The translations under genes were made by a program, and so were the position numbers. Below, one piece after another: positions 1 to 6,472 of a stretch of 8,975 nt of DNA. Position 1 is the stretch's first letter; each line of letters opens with the position of its first letter. Source of the stretch: Christensenella sp. UBA1782 (GTDB taxonomy: Bacteria > Bacillota > Clostridia > Christensenellales > DTU072); contig DCGI01000037.1 in NCBI GenBank assembly GCA_002315475.1, forward strand, positions 1 to 8,975, read 5' to 3'. The notes under the pieces are model-generated. The model was not told the origin of the DNA, made no database searches, and worked only from the letters and a program-made list of their open reading frames with translations.

Positions 1-44
1 CTTTCCGTTCAGTTTTTAAGGTACGTTGCTTTCATGAAGAAAGC
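1..44 (-). other. Transcribed leader, probably of an rRNA operon (partial)
   Basis: Read on the minus strand from the predicted start near 44, the RNA begins with a perfect 6-bp hairpin (GAAAGC/GCTTTC arms at 39-44 and 28-33, 5-nt loop). It continues into ACCTTAAAAACTGAACGG (22-5), which strongly resembles the 'CCTTGAAAACTGAAC' sequence that recurs in the 16S leader and 16S-23S spacers of Clostridia and Bacilli. This is remembered similarity, not an alignment. No mature rRNA is in the window. The alternative is the 5' leader of an unrelated highly expressed gene. Confidence 0.4.
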
Positions 45-50
45 CTACAT

Positions 51-79
51 ATAATAAGATAAAAACATTTTTTTGTCAA
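51..79 (-). promoter_or_regulatory. Strong sigma-A promoter firing left (possible rRNA operon promoter)
   Basis: On the minus strand the -35 is TTGACA (79-74, perfect) and the -10 is TATTAT (56-51, one mismatch), separated by the optimal 17 bp. Transcription would begin near 44 and leave the window at its left edge. Upstream of the -35 (about 80-125) the DNA is almost entirely A/T with long A and T runs, as expected of an UP element. A near-perfect core plus an A/T-rich upstream tract is typical of stable-RNA promoters, and the leader sequence supports that reading. It does not face the Crp/Fnr gene, whose 3' end lies upstream of it. Confidence 0.7.
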
Positions 80-149
80 TGATTTTGCGATACTTTTTGA
101 AAAAATTTTTTATTTATTTTTATCTCAATCCCAAAAAAGAGGATTATTC

Positions 150-815
150 CTATATTTTTTTCAAAAATTCTTTATTGCGTATAGTGATTTCTCCCCGTTC
201 CCCCGAAACGACGCCGAGTTCTTTCCATTCTTTTAATTTCCGCGTAACCGATTCCCGCGCCGATCCGATGCGAGAAGCAATCTGTGCGTGCGTCAAAAGA
301 AGTTCGTTACTGCGGACGCGAGCCGACTCGTTCAAGAGAAGATCGGCGATTTTTTTTTCGAGAGAAAAATAGTCCCTTTGCCCGATGGCGGCAAAAAGGT
401 GGGGTATCTTTTCGGCAAAACTTTTGGATAAATACGCCTCAAACTGCGGAACGTTATCGTAAATCCGTTCGGTTTCCTTTTTATCCAGTATCACCACGTC
501 CGCCGTCTTGGTCAGCACCTGAAACGCCACGTCGGAAATTTCTTTCCCGCAGGTCAACGCAAAATCCGCCACGCAAACCTCGTCCCTTCCCATACGGTAC
601 AGCTCGGTTTCGACGTCGTTTTCCCCAAAAAGAAAGGCTCCGATACTTCCGCTTTGAATAAAAATGCAACCGTAAATATTTTCGTATGACAAAAATCGGA
701 AACCTTTTTTCCATTCTTCGTGCTTCCATTTGGCACTACTCGTCAAGATTTCCTTCTGTTTTTTCGATAATTTATCCCAAAACGGTACTATTTTTTTCAG
801 TTCGACTTCCGACAT
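150..815 (-). CDS. Crp/Fnr-family transcriptional regulator
   Basis: A 221-residue protein of the usual Crp/Fnr length. Residues about 10-125 fit the effector-binding beta-roll, although the glycines are less regular than in cAMP-binding Crp. A connecting helix follows (about 125-150), then a C-terminal winged helix (about 150-220) whose recognition segment THAQIASRIGSARESVTRKL (175-194) is characteristic of the family (ESVxR). Cysteines occur at 50, 81 and 89. There is no N-terminal four-cysteine Fe-S cluster motif as in E. coli Fnr, so the ligand is unknown; C81/C89 could be redox-active, but that is a guess. The ATG at 815 is the only reasonable start and has no spaced Shine-Dalgarno sequence; AAGGG directly abuts it. 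A separate promoter lies just upstream, so it can be expressed independently of the phosphoesterase gene 32 bp before it. No clear palindromic Crp/Fnr operator is visible nearby. Confidence 0.93.
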   Translation of the reverse strand: MSEVELKKIVPFWDKLSKKQKEILTSSAKWKHEEWKKGFRFLSYENIYGCIFIQSGSIGAFLFGENDVETELYRMGRDEVCVADFALTCGKEISDVAFQVLTKTADVVILDKKETERIYDNVPQFEAYLSKSFAEKIPHLFAAIGQRDYFSLEKKIADLLLNESARVRSNELLLTHAQIASRIGSARESVTRKLKEWKELGVVSGERGEITIRNKEFLKKI

Positions 816-822
816 CCCTTAT

Positions 823-851
823 AGTATAATCTCTTTCTCTTTTCTTTTCAA
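823..851 (-). promoter_or_regulatory. Promoter of the Crp/Fnr gene
   Basis: On the minus strand the -35 is TTGAAA (851-846) and the -10 is TATACT (828-823), with a 17-bp spacer. The -35 overlaps the TGA stop codon (850-848) of the phosphoesterase gene. Only the seven bases ATAAGGG separate the -10 from the ATG at 815, so the predicted start falls on or next to the ATG and the transcript would be leaderless. Confidence 0.7.
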
Positions 852-1636
852 GGGATTATTTCGATAAAAAGCAAATGATAGGGATTGTTTATCCGAAAAT
901 CGTGTCGCCCGCCCAACCCTCTCGTGACGAAAAGGTACCGCCCGTTCCGCTCGTAAACCCCCGACGTATAGGTCGGAAACCAACCCTGATCGGGAGCGTA
1001 TAATCCCGTAGACGCCACTCGTACCTGCCCGCCGTGAGCGTGTCCCGAAAAAACATAATCGGGAGGAGCTTCCGCCGCAAGATACTCCGAAAACCTTTCC
1101 GGACGGTGCGCAAGCAGAAAAATCGGCGTGGTTTTTTCCGCATTATTATAAGGATACGCATCCGAAACCCCGTATACCGTTATCCTCTCTCCGCACACCG
1201 TTACGGTGCGTCCCTCGTTTTCCAACAGCACGACGCCGCCTTCCTCGAACGAGCAACGAATTTCCTGCAAAAGGGGATGCCCGATTTCGTGATTTCCCAA
1301 AACGGCAAAACACGGAGCCGTTTCGGAAAGTTTCCGTAAAAAATCTCGACAGGCAAGAATATCCTCCTTTTTACTTTCTCCGTCCAGTATATCCCCCGTC
1401 AAAAATATAATATTCGGTTTGTTTTCTCGCAAAATCGAAAGAATTTCACTTGGTTCGACACCTTGAAAAGGATAATGTAAATCACCTATCTGCGCTACGG
1501 TTATTCCGTTCCGAATGGTTTTTCCGTCTACGAAAAGGATTTCGCTTTCCGTTTTTTGACTCGAAACCAATCCGCTCGCCAACAAAACAACCACGAAGAA
1601 AACAAGACTTCCGCCAAGCAACAACCCTTTCCGCAT
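848..1636 (-). CDS. Membrane-anchored YkuE-like metallophosphoesterase
   Basis: A 262-residue calcineurin-like phosphoesterase. Residues 4-24 form one hydrophobic segment after a short positive N-terminus (MRKG), which points to a signal anchor with the catalytic domain outside the cytoplasm. The metal-binding motifs are complete and in order: GDLH (51-54), GDILDG (81-86), GNHE (114-117), a histidine in LLAHRPE (177) and GHAHGGQ (198-204). GHxHGGQ is typical of the YkuE-like branch, whose members are cell-envelope phosphohydrolases; the real substrate cannot be read from sequence. The ribosome binding site is weak (AGGT about 13 nt before the ATG), and only a poor promoter (TTGTTT, 17 bp, CAATAT) is visible in the 145-bp divergent gap shared with htpG. 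The gene is followed after 32 bp by the Crp/Fnr gene on the same strand. Confidence 0.92.
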   Translation of the reverse strand: MRKGLLLGGSLVFFVVVLLASGLVSSQKTESEILFVDGKTIRNGITVAQIGDLHYPFQGVEPSEILSILRENKPNIIFLTGDILDGESKKEDILACRDFLRKLSETAPCFAVLGNHEIGHPLLQEIRCSFEEGGVVLLENEGRTVTVCGERITVYGVSDAYPYNNAEKTTPIFLLAHRPERFSEYLAAEAPPDYVFSGHAHGGQVRVASTGLYAPDQGWFPTYTSGVYERNGRYLFVTRGLGGRHDFRINNPYHLLFIEIIP

Positions 1637-1699
1637 AGTAAAAAATATGACCTATTCAAAAAATATTGCGTATTCTTTCATAAAAAAACAAAAAAACAC

Positions 1700-1728
1700 T
1701 TGCATATTTGTTTAGAGGGTACTATAAT
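1700..1728 (+). promoter_or_regulatory. htpG promoter
   Basis: TTGCAT (1700-1705) and a perfect TATAAT (1723-1728) are separated by 17 bp, placing the transcription start near 1735. That start lies inside the CIRCE-like operator. The mRNA leader would be about 47 nt and includes the GGAGGT ribosome binding site at 1771-1776. Confidence 0.8.
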
Positions 1729-1731
1729 AAA

Positions 1732-1758
1732 TTAGCAGTCTACAAATTAGATTGCTAA
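1732..1758 (+). promoter_or_regulatory. CIRCE-like operator (HrcA binding site) at htpG
   Basis: The arms are TTAGCAGTC (1732-1740) and GATTGCTAA (1750-1758), separated by exactly 9 bp. The known CIRCE consensus is TTAGCACTC - 9 bp - GAGTGCTAA, so each arm has one mismatch and the spacer is exact. The site sits directly after the -10 and covers the predicted transcription start, the usual position for HrcA repression of groE and dnaK operons. The transcribed copy can also fold as an 11-bp hairpin with one G-U pair. htpG is therefore probably in the HrcA heat-shock regulon; hrcA itself is not in the window. Confidence 0.82.
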
Positions 1759-1781
1759 AAAATACAGAACGGAGGTATCTC

Positions 1782-3638
1782 ATGAAAAAATTCAAAACGG
1801 AATCCCAAAAGATTTTGGATTTGATGATTAATTCCATTTATACACACAAAGAGATTTTTATCCGAGAACTTTTAAGTAATGCAAGCGACGCTATCGATAA
1901 ACTGTATTACAAAAGTTTGACCGACGGCATCAGCGGACTCGCTCGGGAAGACTTCTCCATTCAAATGAAAGTCGACAAAGAAGCTCGCACCCTCACCATC
2001 AGCGATAACGGTATCGGTATGACCGAAGAAGAACTGGACAAAAATCTCGGTATTATCGCCAAGAGCGGCTCGCAAGATTTCAAAGCCAATAACGAATCCA
2101 AAGAAGACATCAATATTATCGGACAGTTCGGCGTAGGTTTTTATTCGGCTTTTATGGTCGCCGATAAGGTCGACGTCATCAGTAAAGCCTACGGAAGCGA
2201 CGAAGCTTTTATCTGGACGAGCAACGGCAGCGACGGCTACGACATTAAAAAAGGGGAACGGGAAGGTAACGGCTCTACCATCGTTTTACATCTCCGCCCC
2301 GACACCGACGAGGAAAAATACAGCACCTATTTAGATGAATACGAAATCAAAAGTCTTGTCAAAAAATACTCCGATTATATCCGTTATCCTATAAAAATGG
2401 ACACGACGCACTACAAAACGGTCGGAGAAGGCGAGGACGCCAAACAGGAAAGCTATTTGGAAGAAGAAACCTTAAACTCCATGATTCCTCTTTGGAAAAA
2501 AAGCAAAAAAGACATCACCGAAGAAGAATACGATAACTTTTACAAAGACACTTTCTACGATAACGAAAACCCCGTCAGAGTCATCCATACTTCGGCGGAA
2601 GGCGTGGTGGATTATAAAGCTCTGTTATACATTCCTTCTCATCCGCAATACAATTATTATTCCAAAAATTTCGAGAAAGGTTTACGTTTATATACCAACG
2701 GCGTTTTAATCACAGACTGTTGCAAAGACCTTCTTCCCGACTATTTCAGCTTTGTAAAAGGCTTGGTTGACAGCGAGTTAACTTTGAATGTTTCTCGTGA
2801 AACAATCCAACATAACCGTCAATTAACGAAAATCGCCGAGAATATAGAAAAGAAAATCAAAAACGAACTTCTTTCTCTTTTGGAAAGCGACAGAGAAAAG
2901 TATTTGACGTTCTATCAAGGTTTTGCCGTTCAATTAAAATACGGTATTTACGAGAATTGGGGACGGAATAAGGATTTATTGCAAGACTTGGTTTTATTCT
3001 ATTCTTATCAAGAAGATAAATTTGTCACCTTAAAAGAATACGTCGATAAAATGGGAGAAAGTCAAAAATATATCTATTATGCGACAGGAAAAACCGTCGA
3101 AGCCATTAAGTCGCTGCCGCAGTGCGATATTGTCCGTGAAAACGGATTTGATATTTTGTGTCTGACCGACGATATTGACGAATTTGCTCTCCGTATGCTC
3201 GGAACTTATAACGAGAAAGAATTCCGCTCGGTCGCCAATAGTGATTTAGGTATCGAAAACGCCGAATCTCCCGTAGAAAACAAAGAGTTAACCGACTTTA
3301 TGAAAGAAAAATTGGGTGATAAAGTCACCGAGGTCAGGATTTCCGCCACGTTAAAGAATCACCCCGTTTGTTTTAGCACCAAAGGGGAACTCTCGATGGA
3401 AATGGAACGGGTTTTGAACGGACTGCCCGACGCTCCGAAAGAGGGCGTGAAGGCGCAAAAGGTTTTGGAAATCAGCGCGTCTCATCCCGTTTACGAAAAA
3501 TTGCAAAAATATTTTGCCGAAGACAAAGAAAAAGCCGAGAAGCTTACCGAAGTATTATACAATCAAGCGATGTTGATAGAGGGTTTACCGATAGAAAGCC
3601 CCACCAAACTGACCGAATTGATTTGCGCATTACTGTAA
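1782..3638 (+). CDS. htpG: Hsp90-family chaperone HtpG
   Basis: A full-length bacterial Hsp90 of 618 residues (family norm about 610-635), an ATP-dependent cytoplasmic dimeric chaperone. The N-terminal GHKL ATPase domain shows ELLSNASDA (29-37, with catalytic E29 and Mg-binding N33), DNGIGM (75-80) and the lid glycine motif GQFGVGF (114-120). The middle domain contains LWKKSKKDITEEEYDNFYK (237-255) and the phosphate-sensing arginine R339 in LNVSRE. The rest is the C-terminal dimerisation domain, without the eukaryotic MEEVD tail. The ATG at 1782 is chosen because GGAGGT lies 5 nt before it and the protein then starts MKKFKTESQKIL like other HtpG proteins; a TTG ten codons upstream overlaps the operator and has no ribosome binding site. 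It is monocistronic, with its own promoter, a CIRCE-like operator and a strong terminator. Confidence 0.98.
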   Translation: MKKFKTESQKILDLMINSIYTHKEIFIRELLSNASDAIDKLYYKSLTDGISGLAREDFSIQMKVDKEARTLTISDNGIGMTEEELDKNLGIIAKSGSQDFKANNESKEDINIIGQFGVGFYSAFMVADKVDVISKAYGSDEAFIWTSNGSDGYDIKKGEREGNGSTIVLHLRPDTDEEKYSTYLDEYEIKSLVKKYSDYIRYPIKMDTTHYKTVGEGEDAKQESYLEEETLNSMIPLWKKSKKDITEEEYDNFYKDTFYDNENPVRVIHTSAEGVVDYKALLYIPSHPQYNYYSKNFEKGLRLYTNGVLITDCCKDLLPDYFSFVKGLVDSELTLNVSRETIQHNRQLTKIAENIEKKIKNELLSLLESDREKYLTFYQGFAVQLKYGIYENWGRNKDLLQDLVLFYSYQEDKFVTLKEYVDKMGESQKYIYYATGKTVEAIKSLPQCDIVRENGFDILCLTDDIDEFALRMLGTYNEKEFRSVANSDLGIENAESPVENKELTDFMKEKLGDKVTEVRISATLKNHPVCFSTKGELSMEMERVLNGLPDAPKEGVKAQKVLEISASHPVYEKLQKYFAEDKEKAEKLTEVLYNQAMLIEGLPIESPTKLTELICALL

Positions 3639-3664
3639 AAGTATCGTTTTTGAAAATATTTATC

Positions 3665-3705
3665 CGAAAGCCGACCGAAAAGGTCGGCTTTTGCTTCTTT
3701 TTTTT
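3665..3705 (+). terminator. Intrinsic terminator of htpG
   Basis: A perfect 10-bp GC-containing stem, AAAGCCGACC (3667-3676) with GGTCGGCTTT (3682-3691), closes a GAAAA loop. It can be extended to 12 bp by a G-U and a C-G pair. A T-rich tail follows, with nine T in a row at 3697-3705 after a short GCTTC interruption. It lies 27 bp after the htpG stop and insulates dnaA from read-through. Confidence 0.93.
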
Positions 3706-3736
3706 ATCTAAGGTATATATAATATATAAAATTATA

Positions 3737-3766
3737 TTTACAATAGTATTATTTCTATGTTATAAT
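3737..3766 (+). promoter_or_regulatory. dnaA promoter (gives a near-leaderless mRNA)
   Basis: TTTACA (3737-3742, one mismatch) and a perfect TATAAT (3761-3766) are 18 bp apart, so the start is expected near 3773, only about 4 nt before the dnaA ATG at 3777. The surrounding 3706-3776 segment is extremely A/T-rich. I find no DnaA box with one or no mismatch in it, so DnaA autoregulation through this promoter is not evident here. Confidence 0.7.
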
Positions 3767-3776
3767 ACCATATATT

Positions 3777-5153
3777 ATGGGTAATTATACAAAGACGGAA
3801 ATAGCGGAGTTCAGTACGAAGCTAAAATTGGAATTAAGCCTTCGTATGACGACGGCGGAATATATGTTATGGGTGAATCCGATTAAACCGGTCGGTTACG
3901 ACGGGAATCGGTTTATTTTCGTCACCCCGACCGAAAACGCCGCGTCGACGCTTTTTGCCAATTATACCGATATGTTTCTTGCGGCGGCAAAGGATTTACA
4001 TATAGACGTAAACGAATTCTTTTTTATTTCCGAAAAGGATTTGGAAAAAAACGCTCCGCCCGCCGAAATCGAAAAAGCCGTCGAAAAACAGGAAAGCCGT
4101 CAAAATTCTTTTATTGCCAAGTACACTTTTGAAAATTTCGTCGTCGGCGGTAATAACCGTATGGTGTTCGTGACGGCGCACACCGTCGCCGAAAATCCGG
4201 GATTGAACGACGGTTTGTTGTCGTTAAACCCCTTTTATATTTACGGCGGTGTGGGACTCGGAAAAACCCACCTTTTACACGCTATCGGAAATTATCTTTT
4301 CGAGCATAAACCTTCGATGAACGTTATTTACGTGTCGGCGGATAAACTGAGTAACGAATATTTTGCTTCTCTGAATAAATACAACACCGACAAAGACGCC
4401 TATCGGAATTTTCGTAACAAATACGCAAACGCCGACGTCCTTATGGTCGACGACGTGCAGTTTTTGCAGAAAAAAGGGGGATTACAAGAGGTTTTCTTCC
4501 ATATTTTTAACGATTTATATCAAGCGGGAAAACAGATTATTTTATCCAGCGACCGTCCTCCGAAGGAAATAAACGACCTCGAAGACCGTCTTCGCACCCG
4601 TTTTTCGTGGGGTATCACGACGGATATCGGTATGCCCGAATACGAAACGAGAATCAATATAATCAAGAAAAAACTGGAAGGATCTTCCTCCCATCTTAAC
4701 GAAGACGTGGTATGTTATTTGGCGGAAAAAATCAATACCAACATTCGTGAATTGGAGGGAGCGTTGTTAAAAGTGGTTATGTACACCCAGCTCACCCATA
4801 AAGAAGCGACGTTGGACGTAGCCAAAGAAGCCTTAAAAGTGCAAGCGCAAGGTTTTTCCGAACAGATAGACAGCGACAAAATCATCAATTTTGTCAGCGA
4901 GTATTTTCACGTTCCTTCTTCCGATATTATCGGGAAGAAAAGAACCAAAGAAATCGTAGAAGCGAGAATGATCGCCGTATACCTGATTTGCGAACTGTTA
5001 AACCTGCCCCTCGTGACGATAGGACAGATTTTCGGCGGTCGGGATCATACGACCATCATTTATTCTCGGGATAAAATCGCTACCGATTTAGGAAGCGATA
5101 AAGAGCTTCGTAAAAAGGTGGATGACATCAAAAACGGACTCAAATGTAGATAA
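3777..5153 (+). CDS. dnaA: Chromosomal replication initiator DnaA
   Basis: A 458-residue AAA+ initiator that binds oriC and opens the duplex. Domain I (about 1-75) is divergent but recognisable; domain II is a short linker (about 80-112). Domain III starts at YTFENFVVG (116) and has Walker A GGVGLGKT (157-164), Walker B VLMVDD (221-226), sensor 1 SSDRPP (258-262 region), the arginine-finger segment LEDRLRTRFSWG (268-279) and sensor 2 NIRELEGA (322-329, R324). Domain IV carries the DnaA signature helix-turn-helix IGQIFGGRDHTTII (415-428). The ATG at 3777 has no Shine-Dalgarno sequence, but the next Met (24) would delete helix 1 of domain I, so it is kept. Its stop codon lies inside a one-mismatch DnaA box, where the origin region begins. 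Confidence 0.98.
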   Translation: MGNYTKTEIAEFSTKLKLELSLRMTTAEYMLWVNPIKPVGYDGNRFIFVTPTENAASTLFANYTDMFLAAAKDLHIDVNEFFFISEKDLEKNAPPAEIEKAVEKQESRQNSFIAKYTFENFVVGGNNRMVFVTAHTVAENPGLNDGLLSLNPFYIYGGVGLGKTHLLHAIGNYLFEHKPSMNVIYVSADKLSNEYFASLNKYNTDKDAYRNFRNKYANADVLMVDDVQFLQKKGGLQEVFFHIFNDLYQAGKQIILSSDRPPKEINDLEDRLRTRFSWGITTDIGMPEYETRINIIKKKLEGSSSHLNEDVVCYLAEKINTNIRELEGALLKVVMYTQLTHKEATLDVAKEALKVQAQGFSEQIDSDKIINFVSEYFHVPSSDIIGKKRTKEIVEARMIAVYLICELLNLPLVTIGQIFGGRDHTTIIYSRDKIATDLGSDKELRKKVDDIKNGLKCR

Positions 5154-5267
5154 CTTTTTCCGTAGTGGATAAGTTGTGGATTCTTCTCCACAAAATGTTG
5201 ACAAGTTTTCGGTCATGTTTTGGGGAGAAAAAACGGAATTGTGGAAAATTTTTACCTAAAAAGGGAG

Positions 5268-5276
5268 TTATCCACA
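5268..5276 (+). promoter_or_regulatory. Perfect DnaA box
   Basis: An exact TTATCCACA, the only perfect copy I find between dnaA and dnaN. It sits on the probable -35 region of dnaN and directly before the A/T-rich stretch, so it could serve both origin opening and DnaA control of dnaN. Confidence 0.85.
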
Positions 5277-5298
5277 TTTTCACAGAGGTAATTATAAT
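5271..5298 (+). promoter_or_regulatory. Probable dnaN promoter
   Basis: A perfect TATAAT (5293-5298) has TCCACA (four of six matches to TTGACA) 16 bp upstream at 5271-5276, inside the perfect DnaA box. The start would be near 5305, giving a leader of about 37 nt with GAGG at 5332-5335. A second possibility, TAGACA (5298-5303) with TATATT (5322-5327), would start inside the ribosome binding site and is less likely. Confidence 0.45.
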
Positions 5299-5341
5299 AG
5301 ACATCATTCCGATAGTTACTATATATTAAGCGAGGTAAAAA

Positions 5342-6445
5342 ATGAAATTTTGTTGTAACGGAACCGATCTTGCCAATGCTACCAACATCGTAAGCAAGGC
5401 ACTGGCACCCAATAAAAATATACCCATATTGGAGGGTATACGCATAGACGCTCACGGAGAAGAAATCACGTTGTCCGCTTATAACCAAGAACTCTATATC
5501 CAAAAAACGGTCAAAGCCGACGTTTTTGCCGAAGGAAGTTTGGTTGTCAACGGAAAAATACTCAACGACTACGCCAATAAGCTTGCTACGTTGGAACAGG
5601 TAGAAGTAGAAAAACAAATAAACGGAAAAATCCGTTTTTCGTTTGGAAAAAGCTCCAGTGAAATTAACTTTTACGATATTCAAAACTTCCCGACCTTAGG
5701 AGAGTACCAAGAGGATATTTATATAAAGATAAAAGAGTGTGACTTGCGGGAAATTTTTGAAAGTTCCATTTTCTGTGCCGCCGTTAGCGATTCTCGTGCA
5801 ATCTTAAAGAGTTGTAAAATCGAAACCATCGGTGCGGTCGTGGAAACCGTTTGTTTGGACGGGTACCGCGTCGGTATCGGCAGAAAAACGCCGGCATCTT
5901 CTTCGGGCAATTTCAAAGCCATCATTTTGGGAAAGATTATCGGGGATATCATAAAAATCTTATCCGATTCCGATGAAATCGTCACTGTTACCAAGACGGG
6001 GAACACCGTCGTGTTTGATTTGGGGCATACCAAAATCCGTACTTCCACCGTCGAAGGCGAGTTTTATAAGTATGAAACCAGCCTACCGAAGAATATTCGT
6101 ACCGAAATCACCATCAATAAAGATGAATTGGAACAATGTTTGAATCGTGCGGGTATTATCAGTCGGGAACACTTCTATAATAATATCGTTATTACCGTAG
6201 AAAACAGCGTGTTTAACGTGTTTGCCGAGAGTGAAAAAGGAAAGGTTGACGAAAATCTCGATTGCAAGAGCGTCGGAGATTCGGTAAAAATTTGTTTGAA
6301 TAACAAATATTTACAAGAAGCCCTCGCAAGAATCAAAGAGGATTACGTACAAATCCACATAGAAAGTGCGAACAGACCGATTTTGGTTTCTCGCATGGAA
6401 GGCGATGAATACCGTTGCATTATTCTGCCGGTAAAAATGGCATAA
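5342..6445 (+). CDS. dnaN: DNA polymerase III sliding clamp (beta subunit)
   Basis: A 367-residue beta clamp of normal length, which dimerises around DNA and tethers the replicative polymerase. Recognition rests on the three-domain pattern: the N-terminal MKFCCNGTDL..A....SKALA..KNIPILEGI segment (domain 1); VETVCLDGYRVGIG near residue 170, the equivalent of the family's TDGYRL signature (domain 2); and the C-terminal ending YRCIILPVKMA, matching the usual ILPVRL end (domain 3). Its position directly after dnaA and oriC agrees. The ATG at 5342 has GAGG 6 nt before it. Divergence from well-studied clamps is moderate, for example FPTLGEY where many have FPxLP. No terminator follows, and the next gene begins 27 bp later with its own ribosome binding site, so co-transcription is likely. 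Confidence 0.97.
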   Translation: MKFCCNGTDLANATNIVSKALAPNKNIPILEGIRIDAHGEEITLSAYNQELYIQKTVKADVFAEGSLVVNGKILNDYANKLATLEQVEVEKQINGKIRFSFGKSSSEINFYDIQNFPTLGEYQEDIYIKIKECDLREIFESSIFCAAVSDSRAILKSCKIETIGAVVETVCLDGYRVGIGRKTPASSSGNFKAIILGKIIGDIIKILSDSDEIVTVTKTGNTVVFDLGHTKIRTSTVEGEFYKYETSLPKNIRTEITINKDELEQCLNRAGIISREHFYNNIVITVENSVFNVFAESEKGKVDENLDCKSVGDSVKICLNNKYLQEALARIKEDYVQIHIESANRPILVSRMEGDEYRCIILPVKMA

Positions 6446-6472
6446 TACAATAAATAAAGTGAGGATAAAAAA

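Larger units (their letters stand above)
5145..5341 (+). other. Probable replication origin (oriC), dnaA-dnaN gap
   Basis: Against the DnaA box TTATCCACA I see the following. There is a perfect copy at 5268-5276 (+). One-mismatch copies lie at 5145-5153 (-, TTATCTACA, containing the dnaA stop codon), 5164-5172 (-, TTATCCACT), 5184-5192 (+, TTCTCCACA) and 5240-5248 (-, TTTTCCACA). Two-mismatch sites lie at 5175-5183 (-), 5196-5204 (-) and 5224-5232 (-). The face-to-face sites form a 7-bp inverted repeat TTGTGGA/TCCACAA (5174-5180, 5187-5193). The A/T-rich stretch 5286-5330, just after the perfect box, is the likely unwinding element. Placement between dnaA and dnaN is the usual location in Bacillota. 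There is no obvious second box cluster upstream of dnaA. Confidence 0.8.

Noticed and set aside
127..145. AATCC/GGATT hairpin just after the Crp/Fnr stop codon as its terminator
   Set aside because: The stem is only 5 bp with a 9-nt loop, and on the minus strand it is followed by A-rich rather than T-rich sequence.
1752..1781. TTG start for htpG ten codons upstream
   Set aside because: It lies inside the CIRCE-like arm and has no ribosome binding site, while the ATG at 1782 has GGAGGT at good spacing and matches family N-termini.
3706..3776. Second DnaA-box cluster upstream of dnaA (bipartite origin)
   Set aside because: The stretch is A/T-rich, but the nearest match (TTATCTAAG) has three mismatches to the box.
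5286..5330. DnaA-trio array after the perfect DnaA box
   Set aside because: TAATTATAATAG is suggestive, but in the box orientation the expected run of CTA/TTA triplets next to a GC cluster is not present in register.
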